From contig JAZKFR010000156.1 in the NCBI GenBank assembly GCA_040386295.1, positions 1 through 15,681 on the forward strand: a stretch of 15,681 bases of DNA. The letters run 5' to 3'. The position numbers and the translations under genes are program-made. The notes beneath the pieces were generated by a model. The model was not told the DNA's origin. It ran no database searches and saw only the letters and a program-made list of their open reading frames with translations. Below, one piece after another: positions 7,248-14,920 of the stretch. Source of the DNA: JAZKFR01 sp040386295 (GTDB taxonomy: Bacteria > Pseudomonadota > Gammaproteobacteria > Burkholderiales > Rhodocyclaceae). The first letter of the stretch is position 1. Every line of letters begins with the position of its first letter.

Positions 7248-7271
7248 TCCACGTTCCCACGTTCCCACGTT
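7248..7271 (+). repeat. Three tandem copies of an 8-base unit upstream of purB
   Basis: TCCACGTT, CCCACGTT and CCCACGTT follow each other without gaps, 49 bases before the purB start, and lead into a T-rich stretch. Nothing else in the 299 bases between the GST gene and purB (7021-7319) is recognisable; I see no convincing promoter. The repeats may be a replication-slippage product or binding sites. Confidence 0.6.
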
Positions 7272-7319
7272 TTTTAACTTTATTTAATTTCTCCCCTTTT
7301 CTTTAGCAAGGAAATACGC

Positions 7320-8717
7320 ATGTCCGCTGCACTCTCTCCTAAGCCCTTGGCGGCACTAACGGCGCTAACCGCCCTCTCGCCGCTCGATGGCCGTTACGCA
7401 GACAAATTGGACGCCCTGCGCCCACATTTTTCTGAGTACGGACTGATTCGCCGTCGTTTACAAGTCGAGCTTGAGTGGCTCAAAGCTTTGGCTAGCGAGG
7501 CGCATTTCAGCGAAATCCCGGCTTTTTCGCCCGCGACTATGCAGCAGATGGCAGATTTGTTAGCGCATTTTGAACCGGCGCAAGCGCTCGAAATCAAGGC
7601 AATCGAGGCGCAGACCAATCACGACGTCAAAGCCCTGGAATACTGGATTAAAAAACAATTCGCGGACAACGCCGAAGTCATGCGCGTTAGCGAATTTATC
7701 CACTTTGCCTGCACCTCAGAAGACATCAACAACCTGGCGCACGCCCTGATGCTCAAAAGCGCGCGCGACGAAATTCTCTTGCCGAGCATCGATCAAGTAT
7801 TAAACCGACTCAAAAGCTTGGCGCACGAATACGCCGAACTCCCGCTGATGTCGCGCACACACGGACAACCGGCAACGCCGAGCACCTTGGGCAAAGAGCT
7901 GGCCAACGTTGCATACAGATTAGCGCGCGCACGGCAGCGCATTGCCAGCGTCAGCCTACTCGGCAAGATCAACGGTGCAGTCGGCAATTACAACGCGCAC
8001 CTTGCCGCCTACCCCGATTTCGACTGGGCGCACTTCGCCCAAAATTTTGTCGAAGCGCTGGGGCTGGAGTTCAACCCCTACACCATCCAAATCGAACCGC
8101 ACGACGCGATGGCCGAGTTGTACGACGCCTTCGCTCGGCTCAACCTCATCCTGGTCGATCTGAATCGCGACGTTTGGGGCTACATCTCGCTTGGCTTCTT
8201 CAAACAAAAACTAAAAGCCGGCGAAATTGGTTCGTCAACCATGCCGCATAAGGTCAACCCGATTGATTTTGAAAACTCCGAAGGCAACCTCGGTCTGGCC
8301 AATGCCTTATTACGCCACCTCTCCGAGAAACTGCCGATCTCGCGCTGGCAGCGCGACCTTACCGACTCAACCGTGCTGCGCAATATGGGCGTCGCCTTTG
8401 GCCATGCCTTGCTCGGCTACGAATCACTGTTGCGTGGCCTGAGCAAACTAGAAGCCGTGCCCGAGCGTTTGCGTGCAGACCTCGACGCCAATTGGGCGCT
8501 GCTGGCCGAGCCGATTCAAACGGTGATGCGTCGCTACGGCATTGAGAACCCCTACGAACAGCTAAAAGAATTGACGCGGGGTCAGCAGATCACGCAAACC
8601 GAGCTGCGCGCCTTCATTCAAAACTTGGCTATTCCCGCCGCCGCCAAAGAGGCTTTGCTCGCGCTGACACCCGAGCGCTACCTAGGCAAAGCCGTCGAAC
8701 TGGCGCGCCTGATTTAG
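7320..8717 (+). CDS. purB: Adenylosuccinate lyase
   Basis: Cytosolic lyase acting twice in purine synthesis: it releases fumarate from SAICAR to give AICAR and from adenylosuccinate to give AMP. It has 465 residues, about the length of the E. coli enzyme (456). AAGGAA precedes the ATG. Landmarks: ALSPLDGRYADK near the start, TSEDINNLAHAL, SRTHGQPATPSTLG with the catalytic-type His181, and the fumarase/aspartase family signature GSSTMPHKVNP at 304-314, which holds the mobile-loop serine. It stands alone between the divergent GST gene and the porin, which has its own leader. Confidence 0.97.
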   Translation: MSAALSPKPLAALTALTALSPLDGRYADKLDALRPHFSEYGLIRRRLQVELEWLKALASEAHFSEIPAFSPATMQQMADLLAHFEPAQALEIKAIEAQTNHDVKALEYWIKKQFADNAEVMRVSEFIHFACTSEDINNLAHALMLKSARDEILLPSIDQVLNRLKSLAHEYAELPLMSRTHGQPATPSTLGKELANVAYRLARARQRIASVSLLGKINGAVGNYNAHLAAYPDFDWAHFAQNFVEALGLEFNPYTIQIEPHDAMAELYDAFARLNLILVDLNRDVWGYISLGFFKQKLKAGEIGSSTMPHKVNPIDFENSEGNLGLANALLRHLSEKLPISRWQRDLTDSTVLRNMGVAFGHALLGYESLLRGLSKLEAVPERLRADLDANWALLAEPIQTVMRRYGIENPYEQLKELTRGQQITQTELRAFIQNLAIPAAAKEALLALTPERYLGKAVELARLI

Positions 8718-8888
8718 CTGGCGTTGCAAAAAAGCAACACAAACGCCGTGCATAACCCCAGATAAGGCGGTTTAGATTGCTCGGCTTTGGTGGTTTTGCA
8801 ACAATGCGCCCAACTTCTCGCATTCAGAGAGGTAAGACCTGGCGGTTTTAACAAAGGCCGCCGATCTCAAACCTAGAGGAGATTCACC

Positions 8889-10157
8889 ATGCAAAAGAAA
8901 CTTATCGCCCTAGCCATCGCCGCTCTTGCTTCAGGCGCTGCTTCGGCACAATCCAATGTGACCGTTTACGGTGTTGCTGACGCTTCTTTTGAAAGCGTTT
9001 CGGCTACGGGCGCAACCAATACTGGCGTTAGTACTGCCGGTGTCAGCCTGCCTAGCCGTAGCCGTATCAGCTCAAATTCCAGCTACATCGGTTTCAAAGG
9101 CGCTGAAGATCTGGGCAACGGCCTGCGCGCTGTGTTCCAAATCGAAAGCCAATTTGCTGTCGATAATGCTACTAACAACAGCTCTGGTAACACCTCTGGT
9201 ATTGGCACAATCGCTACACGCGATACCTATGTTGGTGTTGCATCGAATGATTTGGGCGCTGTGCAACTTGGCTTCTTATCCACGCCACATCGTTTGATCT
9301 CTGCAAACTATGACGTGATGCCTGGCTCAACTGGTGGTGCTGGTTACAACGCGCTGCTCGGCCACATCAATATTGGCGCGTCACGCGCGACAAACGGCAC
9401 TACTGCCAACACCTTTGCTGGCGTAAGCAACACCGCTGTTTCTAATATCAACGCGATATTTCGTACCCAAGGTATTGGCTATAACTCCCCCTCGTTTTCT
9501 GGCGTAAGTGCTGCACTTTTCTACTCGCCTAATGAAAACAAGCCGAATAGTCTTGCGGCTAGCGGAGAGACCAACCCCAGCGTATGGAATGCAGCGTTGA
9601 AATACGACGGTGGCGCTTTCAAAGCAGCTTACTCAGTATTAACTCAGTACGATAGCGCTAGTACAAATGCTGCTGGTAACAGACTGCTGTCGCAGTTGCT
9701 GGCTGGTATGTACACGATTGACAACGCAACCACGGTCAGCTTGATGTACAACCGCAACGAGCAAGCTCTTGACGGTAACGACAACAGCAGCTCGCCTAGC
9801 CTGGTCAAGAACGCAGTATGGTGGTTGGGTGTTAGACACGTGATGGGTGCGCATGAGCTTGCTGCTAGCTACGCAGTGGCGAATGACGGTTCTGTAACCA
9901 ACACGGGTACAAACGCAACCCCAGCAACTGCTGACGAACGCGGCGCGAAGATGATCGGTTTGCGTTACGGTTACAACTTCAGCAAACGTACCCAAGCGTA
10001 TGCTATGTACAGCAAAATCAACAACAAAGCTAACGGCATCTATGACTTCGGTGCTGGTACGGCTTTGAATAACAGCCAGGCTGCTAGCAACACCAACGCT
10101 ATCGGCGCCGGTGCTGATCCAAGAGCGTTTGGTATTGGTCTGCGTCACTCCTTCTAA
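8889..10157 (+). CDS. Gram-negative trimeric porin (betaproteobacterial OmpC-like)
   Basis: Outer-membrane general diffusion porin, 422 residues. Residues 1-20 form a Sec signal peptide (MQKKLIALAIAALASGAASA) cut before Gln21. The mature start QSNVTVYGVADASFE, the early strand SYIGFKGAEDLGNGLRAVFQIE, and the end FGIGLRHSF with the terminal Phe needed for BAM-dependent insertion are typical of Burkholderiales porins. The loops are rich in Asn, Ser and Thr. AGAGGAG lies 7 bases before the ATG, a strong ribosome site that fits an abundant protein. It is a single-gene unit with a strong terminator. Substrate preference cannot be read from the sequence. Confidence 0.95.
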   Translation: MQKKLIALAIAALASGAASAQSNVTVYGVADASFESVSATGATNTGVSTAGVSLPSRSRISSNSSYIGFKGAEDLGNGLRAVFQIESQFAVDNATNNSSGNTSGIGTIATRDTYVGVASNDLGAVQLGFLSTPHRLISANYDVMPGSTGGAGYNALLGHINIGASRATNGTTANTFAGVSNTAVSNINAIFRTQGIGYNSPSFSGVSAALFYSPNENKPNSLAASGETNPSVWNAALKYDGGAFKAAYSVLTQYDSASTNAAGNRLLSQLLAGMYTIDNATTVSLMYNRNEQALDGNDNSSSPSLVKNAVWWLGVRHVMGAHELAASYAVANDGSVTNTGTNATPATADERGAKMIGLRYGYNFSKRTQAYAMYSKINNKANGIYDFGAGTALNNSQAASNTNAIGAGADPRAFGIGLRHSF

Positions 10158-10181
10158 TTTAGCCTAGGCTAATTAGTCGTT

Positions 10182-10212
10182 AAAACGGACACTTCGGTGT
10201 CCGTTTTTTTTT
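10182..10212 (+). terminator. Intrinsic terminator of the porin gene
   Basis: An 11-bp perfect stem (AAAACGGACAC/GTGTCCGTTTT) is closed by a C(UUCG)G tetraloop and followed by further T residues to 10212. It starts 25 bases after the porin stop. The A-run on the left strand may also serve transcripts coming from ubiX on the other strand. Confidence 0.92.
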
Positions 10213-10278
10213 GCCTGTCGTCGCACAATGCCCTGTTTGTATCTTGTACGCCTCCCCTGTTTTTCTGCCTTTACCCCC

Positions 10279-10923
10279 TCACTCAGCGCCCCAGCGCTGC
10301 ATTAAATCGTGCGGCACGGCTAGCTGATCCAGAATTCGCGCGACAACGAAATCGATGATTGCTTCAAGATTTTTCGGTTGCTGATAAAAACCCGGATTCG
10401 GCGGCAAAATCACTACGCCGGCTCTGGCTAAGCGCAGCATGTTTTCCAAATGGATGACCGAGAAGGGCGTTTCCCTCGGCACCAAGACCAGCTTGCGTCC
10501 TTCTTTGATCACTACGTCGGCGGCGCGTTCGATCAGTTGATTGGCCAAACCTTGCGCGATGGCCGCCAGCGTCCCCATGGTGCAAGGGCAAACGACCATC
10601 GCGTCGGGCGGATTCGAGCCGCTGGCCATAGGCGCGAACCACTCTTCTCGACCATAGACTGCCAGTGATCCCGGTAAACCGGGGTAGCGTTCGAGTAGTG
10701 CGCTGCGTGCGGCAGCGGCTTGTGCCGGCAGTTGGATCTCCATTTCTTGCTTGGCGACGATTTGGGCAACTTGCGAGTAGAGCAACTGTACGTGGCAACC
10801 CGCTGCGAGCAAGCACTCGAGCAGGCGCATTCCATAAGGCATGCCAGAGGCGCCTGTCCAAGCTAGGCAAATGGTTTTAGGCGACGCGTCTAACATCTTT
10901 GCGGCTGGGGGCGATGCGGGCAT
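10279..10923 (-). CDS. ubiX: UbiX flavin prenyltransferase
   Basis: Makes the prenylated FMN cofactor used by UbiD in ubiquinone synthesis, from FMN and dimethylallyl phosphate. It has 214 residues from ATG 10923; a second ATG at 10896 would give 205. Neither start has a clear ribosome site. Landmarks: TGASGMPYG at 23-31 (FMN-binding turn), VVCPCTMGTLAAIAQGLANQLIERAADV, and LVLVPRETPFSVIHLENMLRLARAGV, followed by PPNPGFYQQP. These are the hallmark blocks of UbiX/Pad1. ubiD is not in the window. It is divergent from the tolB unit and converges on the porin. Confidence 0.95.
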   Translation of the reverse strand: MPASPPAAKMLDASPKTICLAWTGASGMPYGMRLLECLLAAGCHVQLLYSQVAQIVAKQEMEIQLPAQAAAARSALLERYPGLPGSLAVYGREEWFAPMASGSNPPDAMVVCPCTMGTLAAIAQGLANQLIERAADVVIKEGRKLVLVPRETPFSVIHLENMLRLARAGVVILPPNPGFYQQPKNLEAIIDFVVARILDQLAVPHDLMQRWGAE

Positions 10924-11296
10924 GGGTTTAGGCTTTCATAGGGTGAGTGAAAAACAGGTGGCGGCGCGTAGGGGCCGAGCTGAGCGGACAAATTTGCACG
11001 TTCAGCTCGGTATTAGGCGTGAGCTTTGTCATACAGCATTAAATTTCTCATCCGAATTGACCATTAGCCCGCACGGAATGCCTTGCCAAAATGGGCTGCA
11101 GCGAATAATTTTGCAGTTTTGTCGAAGCGCAGAGAAGCAATCTTTGAGCATTTTGCTTTACTTGCTTACAGACAGCGCTGTGGCTTGCCTTGGCCTCGTA
11201 CGAGCAAGGAAAATTGGAATTAAATCCGCGAGCAAAGGTCGAATTTTAATGTGCCTGACGATATAATCGCAGTCTTTCGGAGAGTTCGCTGACACT
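10924..11296. other. 373-base divergent intergenic region between ubiX and tolB
   Basis: It contains a 9-bp inverted repeat, CCGAGCTGA (10975-10983) and TCAGCTCGG (11002-11010), separated by 18 bases, and the tolB promoter at its right end. I see no remnant of tolA or another gene. The inverted repeat lies near the ubiX start and could be an operator or part of its leader; this is a guess. Confidence 0.5.
11239..11267 (+). promoter_or_regulatory. Probable promoter of tolB
   Basis: A perfect -10 box TATAAT is at 11262-11267. The element 17 bases upstream (TCGAAT, 11239-11244) is a poor -35. Transcription would start near 11274 and leave a leader of about 23 bases before the tolB ATG. Confidence 0.55.
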
Positions 11297-12595
11297 ATGT
11301 TGCAAATGCGATTGAAACAGGCTTGTACTGCTCTGCTGCTGTGTGCTGCTTTGTTCTTACACACACCGCTGCACGCTGAATTGACGATTGAAATCACCGG
11401 CGCGGGGGCGAATCGAATTCCCCTGGTGGTGTCTGATTTTGCGGGTGACGCCAAGCTGACGCAAATGTTAGCTTCGGTGGTGCAAGGCGATTTGGAGCGT
11501 AGCGGTTTATTCAAGCTGCTTAACCCGGGCGCCGTGCCGCTGGCCGAAAATGTGTTGCCTAATTATGCCGACTGGCGCGCGCGCGGCGCTGACGCGCTGG
11601 TGGTCGGTAGCCTGCTCGCCAGCTCTGACGGGCGGCAAGAGCTGCGTTATCGTTTATACGACGTGAACAAACAAAGCCCCCTCGCTGGCGCGGCATTTCT
11701 CACCAGCCCTCAGCTTTTACGTGCAGCCGGACATCGTGTCGCCGACGCGATTTACGAAAAACTCATCGGCGAACCGGGTATTTTCTCGACACGGATTGCC
11801 TATATTGTCAAAGTCAACCGCGCTCGCTACGAGCTGCAAATCGCCGATGCGGACGGGCAAAATGCCCAAATCGCCCTCATTTCAAAAGACCCGATTATCT
11901 CGCCCGCCTGGTCACCCGACGGCAGCCGCCTAGCCTACGTCTCGTTTGAAAACAAAAAGCCGGTGATTTTTGTTCATTCCTTAAGCACGGGCAAAAGAAT
12001 CGTTCTGGCTAATTTTCGTGGCTCGAATTCTGCACCGACCTGGTCGCCCTCCGGGCAAAAGCTGGCGATTGTCTTAAGCAAAGACGGGGGATCGCAGATT
12101 TTTAGCGTTAATGCCGACGGCTCTGGCGTACAACGCTTAACGAATACCGGCAGCATCAATACCGAGCCGTGCTTCTCGCCGGATGGACAGTCGATTTATT
12201 TCACTTCAGACCGGGGCGGCAGCCCGCAAATTTATCGTATGAGCGCGAACGGCGGTGAGGCGCAACGCATGAGCTTTGAAGGCGGCTACAACGTCACCCC
12301 GCGCTTGTCGCCCGACGGTAAAACCATGGCCTTCATTACCCGCCGCGACGGCAGTTTTCGCCTCGCGGTGATGGATTTGGAGAGCCGGCAAGTGCAAATA
12401 CTGAGCGATTCGTATAAAGACGAGTCGCCCAGCTTTGCGCCGAACGGGAGAATGATTTTGATCGCCACGCAAAGCGGCGGACGTAACGTTCTGTCCGCTG
12501 TATCAGTCGATGGACGCGTCAAACAGCGTCTGTCGATTGGTGCGGGTGAGGTGCATGAACCGGCCTGGGGGCCTTTTGCGCCACTTGCAAAATAG
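11297..12595 (+). CDS. tolB: Tol-Pal system periplasmic protein TolB
   Basis: Periplasmic beta-propeller protein that binds Pal and TolA and helps keep the outer membrane tied to the cell wall during division. It has 432 residues. Residues 1-27 form a signal peptide cut after LHA; the mature end ELTIEITGAG carries the TolA-interacting TolB box. An N-terminal domain (about 30-165) is followed by five to six PD40/WD40-like blades, each marked by a motif of the type WSPDG: SPAWSPDGSRLAY, APTWSPSGQKLAI, EPCFSPDGQSIYF, TPRLSPDGKTMAF and SPSFAPNGRMILI. The nearest ribosome site, GGAG, is 14 bases before ATG 11297, longer than usual, but no other start fits. It is the first gene of its unit here. 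Confidence 0.97.
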   Translation: MLQMRLKQACTALLLCAALFLHTPLHAELTIEITGAGANRIPLVVSDFAGDAKLTQMLASVVQGDLERSGLFKLLNPGAVPLAENVLPNYADWRARGADALVVGSLLASSDGRQELRYRLYDVNKQSPLAGAAFLTSPQLLRAAGHRVADAIYEKLIGEPGIFSTRIAYIVKVNRARYELQIADADGQNAQIALISKDPIISPAWSPDGSRLAYVSFENKKPVIFVHSLSTGKRIVLANFRGSNSAPTWSPSGQKLAIVLSKDGGSQIFSVNADGSGVQRLTNTGSINTEPCFSPDGQSIYFTSDRGGSPQIYRMSANGGEAQRMSFEGGYNVTPRLSPDGKTMAFITRRDGSFRLAVMDLESRQVQILSDSYKDESPSFAPNGRMILIATQSGGRNVLSAVSVDGRVKQRLSIGAGEVHEPAWGPFAPLAK

Positions 12596-12705
12596 AGTTG
12601 TTGTTGCAGTACTGGTGCTCGCGTTGCTGATTTATTTTGTAATTTTTTACTTGTTCTTTATCGATGGTTCTCAAACTAAAATTCACTAAAACTTGGAGTT
12701 ATGTC

Positions 12706-13260
12706 ATGGCAATTCAGAAGCAAGCAGCCCTACCCACCCGCACGACGATGTTTTTGCTCAGTCTGGTTATTGGCCTAAGCGTCGCTTGTAGTTCTACTCC
12801 GATCACCTCGGAGCAAGCGGCTGCGCCGGTTGAAACGCCTAAGGCCGAAGTGGCCACGGTGGTGACCGATAACGTCGCAAACAGCACGCTGCCGGCGATT
12901 TTGACTGACCCGAAAAGCATCCTCTCCAAGCGCAGCGTGTTCTTTGATTACGATCAGTACGAAGTGAAGCCTGAGTACAAAGAACTGGTCGCCGCGCACG
13001 CTCAGTTTCTGGTTTCTCACCGTGATTTCAAGATGCTGATTCAAGGCAACACGGACGAGCGCGGTAGCCGCGAGTACAACCTGGCTTTAGGTCAGAAACG
13101 TGCTGACGCGCTGAAGAAAATGTTGATGCTGCTCGGTGCCCGCGAAGAGCAAATCGAATCGGTGAGCTTGGGTGAAGAAAAACCGAAGAGCAACGGCCAA
13201 GACGAAGCAGCATGGGCACAAAATCGTCGTGACGACATGCTCTACAGCGGTGAATTCTAA
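12706..13260 (+). CDS. pal: Peptidoglycan-associated lipoprotein Pal
   Basis: Outer-membrane lipoprotein that binds peptidoglycan and TolB. I start it at ATG 12706 because GGAG lies 7 bases upstream, giving 184 residues; a longer in-frame start at 12664 has no ribosome site. The signal peptide ends at Cys28 in GLSVAC; Ser rather than Leu at -3 makes the lipobox slightly atypical. A polar linker (about 29-74) precedes the OmpA-like domain: SVFFDYDQYEVKPEY at 77-91, the peptidoglycan-contact block GNTDERGSREYN at 114-125, then LGQKRADALKKML and QNRRDDMLY. It is 110 bases downstream of tolB. The stop at 13258-13260 is one base from the cpoB GTG. Confidence 0.95.
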   Translation: MAIQKQAALPTRTTMFLLSLVIGLSVACSSTPITSEQAAAPVETPKAEVATVVTDNVANSTLPAILTDPKSILSKRSVFFDYDQYEVKPEYKELVAAHAQFLVSHRDFKMLIQGNTDERGSREYNLALGQKRADALKKMLMLLGAREEQIESVSLGEEKPKSNGQDEAAWAQNRRDDMLYSGEF

Positions 13261-13261
13261 G

Positions 13262-14095
13262 GTGTCTGTATTTTCTACTTGGGCAAAGCCGCGTCAGGGC
13301 TTTGCCCGTTTTACCTGTTTGACCCTATCTGCGCTGCTGCTCGGCTTGGCCGTGCCGTCAGCGCAGGCGGGGCTGTTCGACGATGACGAAGCGCGGCGTC
13401 AGATCAATAATTTGACGTTGAAAGCAAAAGAACAAAGCGAGATTACGGCGAAGGCGCAGTTTGAATTAGCCAATCAAATTCAGGCCTTGCGCGAAGAAAC
13501 TGCACGTCTGCGCGGACAGTTGGAAACGCTTTCTTATGAACTTGAATCAAGCAAAAAGCGGCAACAAGATTTCTACATAGACCTTGATGGACGCTTGCGC
13601 AAATTTGAGCAGCAGGCGCAAGAAGCGCCGCTGCGCTCAGGTGAAGCAGGAGATCAGCCGTTAGCGAATAGTGCTAACCCAGCAGCCAATGCAGCCGACA
13701 CGCAAAATGCTGTGGCTAATAGCGCAGCCGAAGCGCGCGATTACGAAGCCGCTTTGGCCTTGTTTAAGCAGGGTAAATTCAAAGAATCCGGTAGCGCTTT
13801 CAATACCTTTGTCCAGGTCTATACCAACAGCGCTTTACTGCCGAGCGCGCAGTATTGGCTCGGTAATAGCTATTACGCTAGCCACCGTTGCGCGCAAGCA
13901 ATCGAGGCGCAGCGCGTGGTCGTTAAGCGTTGGCCGGAGCATCCCAAGGCAGCTGATGCCCTACTCAATATCGCCAGTTGCCAACACATGTTGGGCGAAG
14001 TCAGCAACGCAAAAACGAGCTTGCGTAGTGTCTTGCTCAAATACCCAAACACCTCTGCCGCACAGACAGCAAAGCAGCGTTTGCAGGCGAAGTAA
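13262..14095 (+). CDS. cpoB: Cell division coordinator CpoB (YbgF)
   Basis: Periplasmic TPR protein that coordinates peptidoglycan synthesis with outer-membrane constriction together with the Tol system. I start it at GTG 13262, one base after the pal stop, giving 277 residues. This start yields a complete signal peptide (basic KPRQGFAR, hydrophobic LTLSALLLGLAV, cleavage after AQA at 36); frames opening earlier overlap pal. There is no clear ribosome site, so translation probably depends on re-initiation after pal. The mature protein has a coiled coil at about 55-120 (ALREETARLRGQLETLSYEL), an Ala/Asn-rich linker, and three TPR-like repeats from about 160 to the end (YEAALALFKQGKF, AQYWLGNSYYA, KAADALLNIASCQ). 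A terminator-like hairpin lies in codons 7-16 (separate entry). Confidence 0.93.
   Translation: MSVFSTWAKPRQGFARFTCLTLSALLLGLAVPSAQAGLFDDDEARRQINNLTLKAKEQSEITAKAQFELANQIQALREETARLRGQLETLSYELESSKKRQQDFYIDLDGRLRKFEQQAQEAPLRSGEAGDQPLANSANPAANAADTQNAVANSAAEARDYEAALALFKQGKFKESGSAFNTFVQVYTNSALLPSAQYWLGNSYYASHRCAQAIEAQRVVVKRWPEHPKAADALLNIASCQHMLGEVSNAKTSLRSVLLKYPNTSAAQTAKQRLQAK
13281..13307 (+). terminator. Terminator-like hairpin after pal, within the cpoB signal-peptide codons
   Basis: GGGCAAAGCC (13281-13290) and GGCTTTGCCC (13298-13307) form a perfect 10-bp stem around a 7-base loop, followed by GTTTTACCTGTTTG. It begins 20 bases after the pal stop. This is a typical place and form for the pal terminator, yet it lies inside the next gene. 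Partial termination is inferred, not shown. Confidence 0.6.
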
Positions 14096-14164
14096 TCATG
14101 CAAATTCGTCTTGTGCAGATCCGCATCGCAGCGGCTCAATCCCTTGGCTAGCCAGCAAATTTTG

Positions 14165-14836
14165 ATGTCGGCGCCGAGCAAAGGTCAGCGCCCAGATCCT
14201 TCCTTGCGCATCAGCGAGGTGTTTTTCTCCCTGCAAGGCGAAACAACGCGTGTGGGTCTGCCCACTGTTTTTATCCGCCTGACTGGCTGCCCTCTGCGCT
14301 GCGTTTGGTGTGATACCGCCTACGCCTTCTCGGGCGGGCAGAACCAAACGCTGAGCCAAATTATGGCGCAGGTGGCGCAGTACGCTACGCCTTGGGTGTG
14401 CGTGACGGGCGGCGAACCCTTGGCACAAAAAGCCTGCCTCGCGCTGCTTACCAAGCTATGCGACGCCAATTACCAGGTTTCTTTGGAAACCTCCGGCGCC
14501 TTAGATATCAGCCAGGTTGATCCGCGCGTGACGCGCGTGGTCGATCTTAAAGCGCCGGGTTCGGGAGAGTCGGCTAAAAACCTTTGGGCGAACTTGCCAT
14601 TGCTCACTGCGCGCGACGAAGTCAAGCTAGTGCTGCAAGACCGAGCCGATTACGAATGGGCTTGCGCGACGCTGAGCGAACATAAACTCTACGGACGTTG
14701 CCCCATTTTGTTTTCGCCCGTGCAGGGCGTGTTGGCGCCGCAAGTACTGGCCGATTGGATTCTGGCCGACGCTTTGCCGGTACGCCTGCAAATCCAGCTG
14801 CATAAATACTTATGGGGTAACGTCCAAGGCAAATAA
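14165..14836 (+). CDS. queE: 7-carboxy-7-deazaguanine synthase QueE
   Basis: Radical-SAM enzyme converting 6-carboxytetrahydropterin to 7-carboxy-7-deazaguanine, the step before QueC in the preQ0/queuosine pathway. It has 223 residues from ATG 14165; no ribosome site is evident. An upstream in-frame TTG at 14111 would extend it by 18 residues without family resemblance. Landmarks: the substrate-side block SEVFFSLQGETTRVGLPTVF, the [4Fe-4S] ligands Cys42, Cys46 and Cys49 in TGCPLRCVWCDT, and TGGEPLAQ at 81-88 for SAM binding. It is 69 bases after cpoB and 84 bases before the gene that carries the QueC domain, on the same strand, so a shared transcript is likely. Confidence 0.95.
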   Translation: MSAPSKGQRPDPSLRISEVFFSLQGETTRVGLPTVFIRLTGCPLRCVWCDTAYAFSGGQNQTLSQIMAQVAQYATPWVCVTGGEPLAQKACLALLTKLCDANYQVSLETSGALDISQVDPRVTRVVDLKAPGSGESAKNLWANLPLLTARDEVKLVLQDRADYEWACATLSEHKLYGRCPILFSPVQGVLAPQVLADWILADALPVRLQIQLHKYLWGNVQGK

Positions 14837-14920
14837 AGCTCTGCCGCACCCCGAGCAACTATTGGCCTAAGGCAGCTCCGCGTCCTATCAAAACAATCAG
14901 AGTCGAATCAGGAGCACGCT

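Noticed and set aside
8720..8747. Hairpin after purB (GTTGC-A6-GCAAC with outer GGCGTT/AACGCC) as a terminator
   Set aside because: The two pairings compete, the stems are short and no U-run follows.
12664..12705. Pal starting 14 codons earlier
   Set aside because: No ribosome site there, and the extra residues would lengthen the lipoprotein signal beyond the usual form.
14098..14151. Short frame of 17 codons starting at ATG between cpoB and queE, considered as a leader peptide
   Set aside because: No ribosome site, no codon bias or regulatory hairpin around it, and nothing to suggest attenuation.
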